A DNA stretch of 64,000 nucleotides. It comes from Klebsiella michiganensis. GTDB taxonomy: Bacteria; Pseudomonadota; Gammaproteobacteria; Enterobacterales; Enterobacteriaceae. The stretch covers positions 2,542,001-2,606,000 of the forward strand of contig CP011077.1 in NCBI GenBank assembly GCA_000963575.1, in the 5' to 3' direction. Under the pieces are notes generated by a model. The model did no database searches and was not told the DNA's origin. It was given only the letters and a program-made list of their open reading frames with translations. A program made the position numbers and the translations under genes. Shown here one piece after another: positions 60,879 to 64,000 of the stretch. Position 1 is the stretch's first letter. Each line of letters opens with the position of its first letter.

Positions 60879-63554
60879 TTACTTCAGCATATTCCTGATC
60901 ACATAATGCAGGATACCGTCGTGGCGGAAGTAGGTCAGCTCGTTGCCGGTATCAATGCGGCAGCGGCAGTCAATCACCTGTTTACGTCCGTCCGCAAATG
61001 TCAGCGTGACAGGGACGTTAGCGCCCGGCTTAAGCTGGTTTAATCCACTGATATCCAGCGTTTCCTCCCCCATCAGGCCCAGCGTTTTCCGCGTAACACC
61101 CTGCGGAAACTCCAGCGGTAAAATCCCCATGCCGATAAGGTTAGAGCGGTGAATTCGTTCGAACGATTCGGCGATGACCACCCGGACACCCAGCAAGCGA
61201 GGCCCTTTGGCTGCCCAGTCACGGCTTGAACCAGATCCATACTCTTTCCCGGCGATAACCGCCAGCGGTATGCCCCGCTCTTTGTAACGCATTGCGGCAT
61301 CATAAATAGACAGGACTTCTTCGCCTGGCAGTAGTCGCGTCATACCGCCTTCAACGCCCGGCACCATTTCATTACGAATACGAATGTTGGCAAACGTCCC
61401 GCGCATCATCACTTCATGGTTACCACGACGCGACCCGTAGGAGTTAAAGTCTCTACGCTCGACGCCATGTCCCTGCAGGTAACGTCCCGCCGGGCTGTCA
61501 GGTTTAATGCTCCCCGCCGGGGAAATATGGTCGGTAGTTACAGAATCCCCCAGCATAGCCAGCACATTGGCCCCGTGAATGTCTTCCACCGGTTTTGGCT
61601 CAGCGCCCATATCATCAAAGAACGGCGACAGCCGGATGTAGGTTGAGTCAGCCTGCCAGCCGTAGGTTGCCGACCGCTCCACTTCAATGCTGCGCCACTC
61701 TTCGGTGCCTTCAAACACCTCGGCGTATTCTTTGCGGAACATCTCGGTAGTCACCTGCGCGACAGCCGCAGCAATTTCCTGGCTGCCCGGCCAGATGTCT
61801 TTCAGGTAGACAGGCGCGCCATTCTTATCCTGCCCCAATGGCTCTTTAGTCAGGTCGATGTTCATGTTGCCGGCCAGGGCGTAGGCGACAACCAGCGGAG
61901 GCGAAGCCAGCCAGTTAGTCTTTACCAGCGGGTGGATACGACCTTCAAAGTTACGGTTGCCGGAAAGCACTGCCCCCACCGTAAGATCGCCTTTTTTAAT
62001 CGCCTGCTCGATAGGATCCGGCAGCGGGCCGGAGTTACCGATACAGGTAGTACAGCCGTAGCCCACCAGGTTAAAGCCCAGTTCATCAAGGTATGGGGTT
62101 AATTTGGCTTTGGCCAGATAATCAGACACCACCTTAGACCCCGGCGCAAGCGAAGCCTTCACCCACGGCTGCGGTTTCAGCCCCAGACTAACGGCTTTTT
62201 TAGCCAGCAGCCCAGCCGCCATCAGCACGCTAGGGTTTGAGGTGTTGGTACAGGAGGTGATCGCGGCGATGACAACGGCGCCATCCGGCAGTTCATGCTC
62301 TTGCCCTGCAAGGGTATAGCTGACAGGGGTACGATCTTTGTGGGAAGCGTTAACTTCCAGCTCGTTGCTGGCGGCGAATGCTTTTGGCACTCCGCCCAGC
62401 GGGACGCGGTCCTGCGGGCGTTTTGGGCCGGCCAGACTGGCCTCAACATCGTTCATGTTTAAAGAGAGCGTGCTGGTAAACACAGGTTCATCACCCGTGT
62501 TGCGCCACATACCCTGTGCCTTAGCGTAGGCTTCAACCAAAGCCACCTGCTCTTCGCTACGGCCGCTAAGACGCATATATTCCAGGGTTACGCCGTCAAT
62601 CGGGAAGAAACCACAGGTCGCACCGTACTCAGGAGACATGTTGGCGATAGTTGCCCGGTCGGCAAGCGGCAGTGAATCAAGACCGTCACCGTAAAATTCC
62701 ACGAATTTACCGACCACGCCATGCTTACGGAGCATTTGGGTGACGGTCAGTACCAGGTCCGTGGCGGTGATCCCTTCGCGCAGTTTGCCCTCAAGCTTAA
62801 AGCCGACAACATCCGGAATCAGCATAGAGACCGGCTGGCCAAGCATCGCCGCTTCCGCTTCGATCCCACCCACGCCCCAGCCCAGCACACCCAGGCCATT
62901 AATCATCGTGGTATGTGAATCGGTACCCACCAGCGTGTCAGGGTAAGCGACCAGTTCGCCGTTCTGTTCTTCACTCCAGACGGCTTTGCCCAGATACTCA
63001 AGGTTTACCTGGTGGCAAATGCCGGTCCCCGGCGGGACGACGCTGAAGCGGCTGAACGCCTGCTGCCCCCAGCGTAAAAAAACATAGCGCTCGTGGTTAC
63101 GCTCCATCTCAAGGCGAACGTTTTCCTCGAAGGCATCATTGTCGCCAAAATGATCGACGGTCACCGAGTGGTCAATCACCAGATCGACCGGGGAAAGCGG
63201 GTTAACTTTGGCCACATCTCCGCCGAGACGTTTCACCGCTTCACGCATGGCGGCAAGGTCAACCACTGCCGGTACGCCGGTGAAGTCCTGCATCAGTACC
63301 CGGGCAGGTCGGTAGGCGATTTCGCGGTCGGCATGGGCCTGTTTGAGCCAGCCGGCAAGGGCATGAATATCTTCGCGGGTGACGGAGTCTTCATCCTGCC
63401 AGCGCAGCAGGTTCTCCAGTAAGACTTTTAGCGACTTAGGTAAACGGCTGATATCCCCAAGCTCTTTTGAGGCCAGCGGCAGGCTGTAATAGTGCCAGGT
63501 TTTATTTAGCGCCCGTAGAGTATCCTTACTGGCTTCGCGTAGGGTTAACGACAT
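60879..63554 (-). CDS. acnA: Aconitate hydratase A
   Basis: An 891-residue 4Fe-4S enzyme of the IRP1/AcnA type, exactly the E. coli length. Cluster Cys are in AITSCTNTSNP and GCTTCIGNSGP; swivel-domain motifs include YGSRRGNHEVMMRG and KEYGSGSSRDWAAKGP. It interconverts citrate and isocitrate and is the stationary-phase and oxidative-stress form of the enzyme; the apo-form can bind mRNA. A strong AAGGAGGAG ribosome site precedes the ATG at 63554. Confidence 0.97.
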   Translation of the reverse strand: MSLTLREASKDTLRALNKTWHYYSLPLASKELGDISRLPKSLKVLLENLLRWQDEDSVTREDIHALAGWLKQAHADREIAYRPARVLMQDFTGVPAVVDLAAMREAVKRLGGDVAKVNPLSPVDLVIDHSVTVDHFGDNDAFEENVRLEMERNHERYVFLRWGQQAFSRFSVVPPGTGICHQVNLEYLGKAVWSEEQNGELVAYPDTLVGTDSHTTMINGLGVLGWGVGGIEAEAAMLGQPVSMLIPDVVGFKLEGKLREGITATDLVLTVTQMLRKHGVVGKFVEFYGDGLDSLPLADRATIANMSPEYGATCGFFPIDGVTLEYMRLSGRSEEQVALVEAYAKAQGMWRNTGDEPVFTSTLSLNMNDVEASLAGPKRPQDRVPLGGVPKAFAASNELEVNASHKDRTPVSYTLAGQEHELPDGAVVIAAITSCTNTSNPSVLMAAGLLAKKAVSLGLKPQPWVKASLAPGSKVVSDYLAKAKLTPYLDELGFNLVGYGCTTCIGNSGPLPDPIEQAIKKGDLTVGAVLSGNRNFEGRIHPLVKTNWLASPPLVVAYALAGNMNIDLTKEPLGQDKNGAPVYLKDIWPGSQEIAAAVAQVTTEMFRKEYAEVFEGTEEWRSIEVERSATYGWQADSTYIRLSPFFDDMGAEPKPVEDIHGANVLAMLGDSVTTDHISPAGSIKPDSPAGRYLQGHGVERRDFNSYGSRRGNHEVMMRGTFANIRIRNEMVPGVEGGMTRLLPGEEVLSIYDAAMRYKERGIPLAVIAGKEYGSGSSRDWAAKGPRLLGVRVVIAESFERIHRSNLIGMGILPLEFPQGVTRKTLGLMGEETLDISGLNQLKPGANVPVTLTFADGRKQVIDCRCRIDTGNELTYFRHDGILHYVIRNMLK

Positions 63555-63785
63555 AGCTCCTCCTTTATGACAGGGATAGCGATTGCCCTGATTATCTGCA
63601 GGGTCGCTATTAAAGATAACACAAACCTGCCGTAACGATTTGATAACAACCCAAATTGATAAATGGCGCTATGGGAGAAGAGGTAATAAAACAAACGCCC
63701 CAACAATGAGGTCGGGGCGAGAGGCAAAGCCAGGCAAATTATTTAACGCAGTCAGGCGGTAACAGCGAGTACCGCACAAAAAAGG

Positions 63786-63884
63786 TTAATTAGCGAAGGC
63801 GCGGAGTATTTCGACCCAGAACAAGGCAGACAGCGTAAAAGCGCCCAGCCAGGACCAGTATTTCACGGCGCTATGATTATTCAT
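63786..63884 (-). CDS. ymiA: Small membrane protein, YmiA-like
   Basis: A 32-residue frame: MNNHSAVKYWSW, then a single membrane span LGAFTLSALFWVEILRAF, ending AN. The SALFWV core and position directly upstream of acnA agree with E. coli YmiA (46 residues), though this copy is shorter and lacks the E. coli N-terminal extension. Function unknown; inner membrane expected. No strong ribosome site is seen, so expression is uncertain. Confidence 0.6.
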   Translation of the reverse strand: MNNHSAVKYWSWLGAFTLSALFWVEILRAFAN

Positions 63885-63915
63885 AAGGTTAGCTCAATGT
63901 TACTGTATGCAAACA

Positions 63916-63935
63916 GACTGCTTAATTAAGCAGTC
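63916..63935. repeat. Perfect 20-bp palindrome upstream of the ymiA-like gene
   Basis: GACTGCTTAATTAAGCAGTC is a perfect inverted repeat with no spacer, 32 bp before the ymiA-like ATG. Its symmetry suggests a dimeric protein site; no known consensus was recognised. It could also be an inefficient terminator hairpin. Confidence 0.5.
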
Positions 63936-64000
63936 ACCAGAATGTATTGCTGTGTGTAATTATCAGTGAATAACATGTTGCTCTGCGGTAAATAAAATGC

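Overview
The window is chromosomal DNA from a member of the Enterobacteriaceae. Most of it is the core block that in E. coli lies around 28-32 min: feaB/feaR, ydbL-ynbE-ydbH, ldhA, hslJ, ydbJ, ydbK, dbpA, ttcA, fnrS, zntB, mppA, mpaA, ycjG, tpx, tyrR, ycjXF, psp, sap, fabI, yciW, rnb, an E. coli yciR homologue, yciZ, osmB, yciH-pyrF, lapAB, pgpB, ribA, acnA and a ymiA-like gene. The rpfF/rpfR pair, the umuDC position and the ERIC/REP content fit genera such as Cronobacter, Cedecea or Enterobacter, but I cannot name the genus from the sequence alone. No rRNA, tRNA, intact insertion sequence or CRISPR array was seen.

Layout. 0-11.1 kb: aromatic-amine catabolism (feaB start, feaR), the YdbH-YnbE-YdbL envelope bridge, D-lactate dehydrogenase, two lipoproteins, a cupin, and a pyruvate:flavodoxin oxidoreductase gene (ydbK) cut by one in-frame stop codon. 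11.1-21.3 kb: a REP-type repeat cluster, dbpA, then an accessory stretch (DUF1543, DUF2000-like, an orphan RES-domain protein, SOS-controlled umuDC, an S9 peptidase, an ACT protein, an alpha/beta hydrolase and an unknown membrane protein). It ends in two degraded copies of a phage integrase directly upstream of ttcA, the gene beside which the Rac prophage sits in E. coli. 21.3-27.7 kb: ttcA, the anaerobic small RNA FnrS with its FNR site, zntB, a YbiI-type zinc-finger gene, and the murein tripeptide recycling genes mppA, mpaA and ycjG.

27.8-41.3 kb: tpx, tyrR, ycjXF, the psp envelope-stress operon with divergent pspF, and the sapABCDF transporter. The ycjX upstream region carries an exact 216-bp tandem duplication that copies a heat-shock-type promoter and the first 24 codons of ycjX, ending inside an ERIC element. 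41.3-49.3 kb: a second ERIC, fabI, yciW, rnb, and a complete DSF-type quorum-sensing pair: rpfR (FI-PAS-GGDEF-EAL) facing rpfF (signal synthase), stop codons overlapping. 49.3-56 kb: nickel/cobalt efflux (rcnA/rcnR with two operators) and a glycyl-radical sugar pathway cluster (fsaA divergent from ybiY-ybiW and a DeoR-type regulator). 56-64 kb: osmB, yciH-pyrF, lapAB, pgpB, ribA, acnA and a 32-residue YmiA-like membrane protein.

The items most worth a second look are the ydbK nonsense codon, the double integrase relic at ttcA, the 216-bp duplication, a small proline-rich reading frame just downstream of FnrS, the orphan RES protein, and the rpfF/rpfR and radical-sugar clusters.
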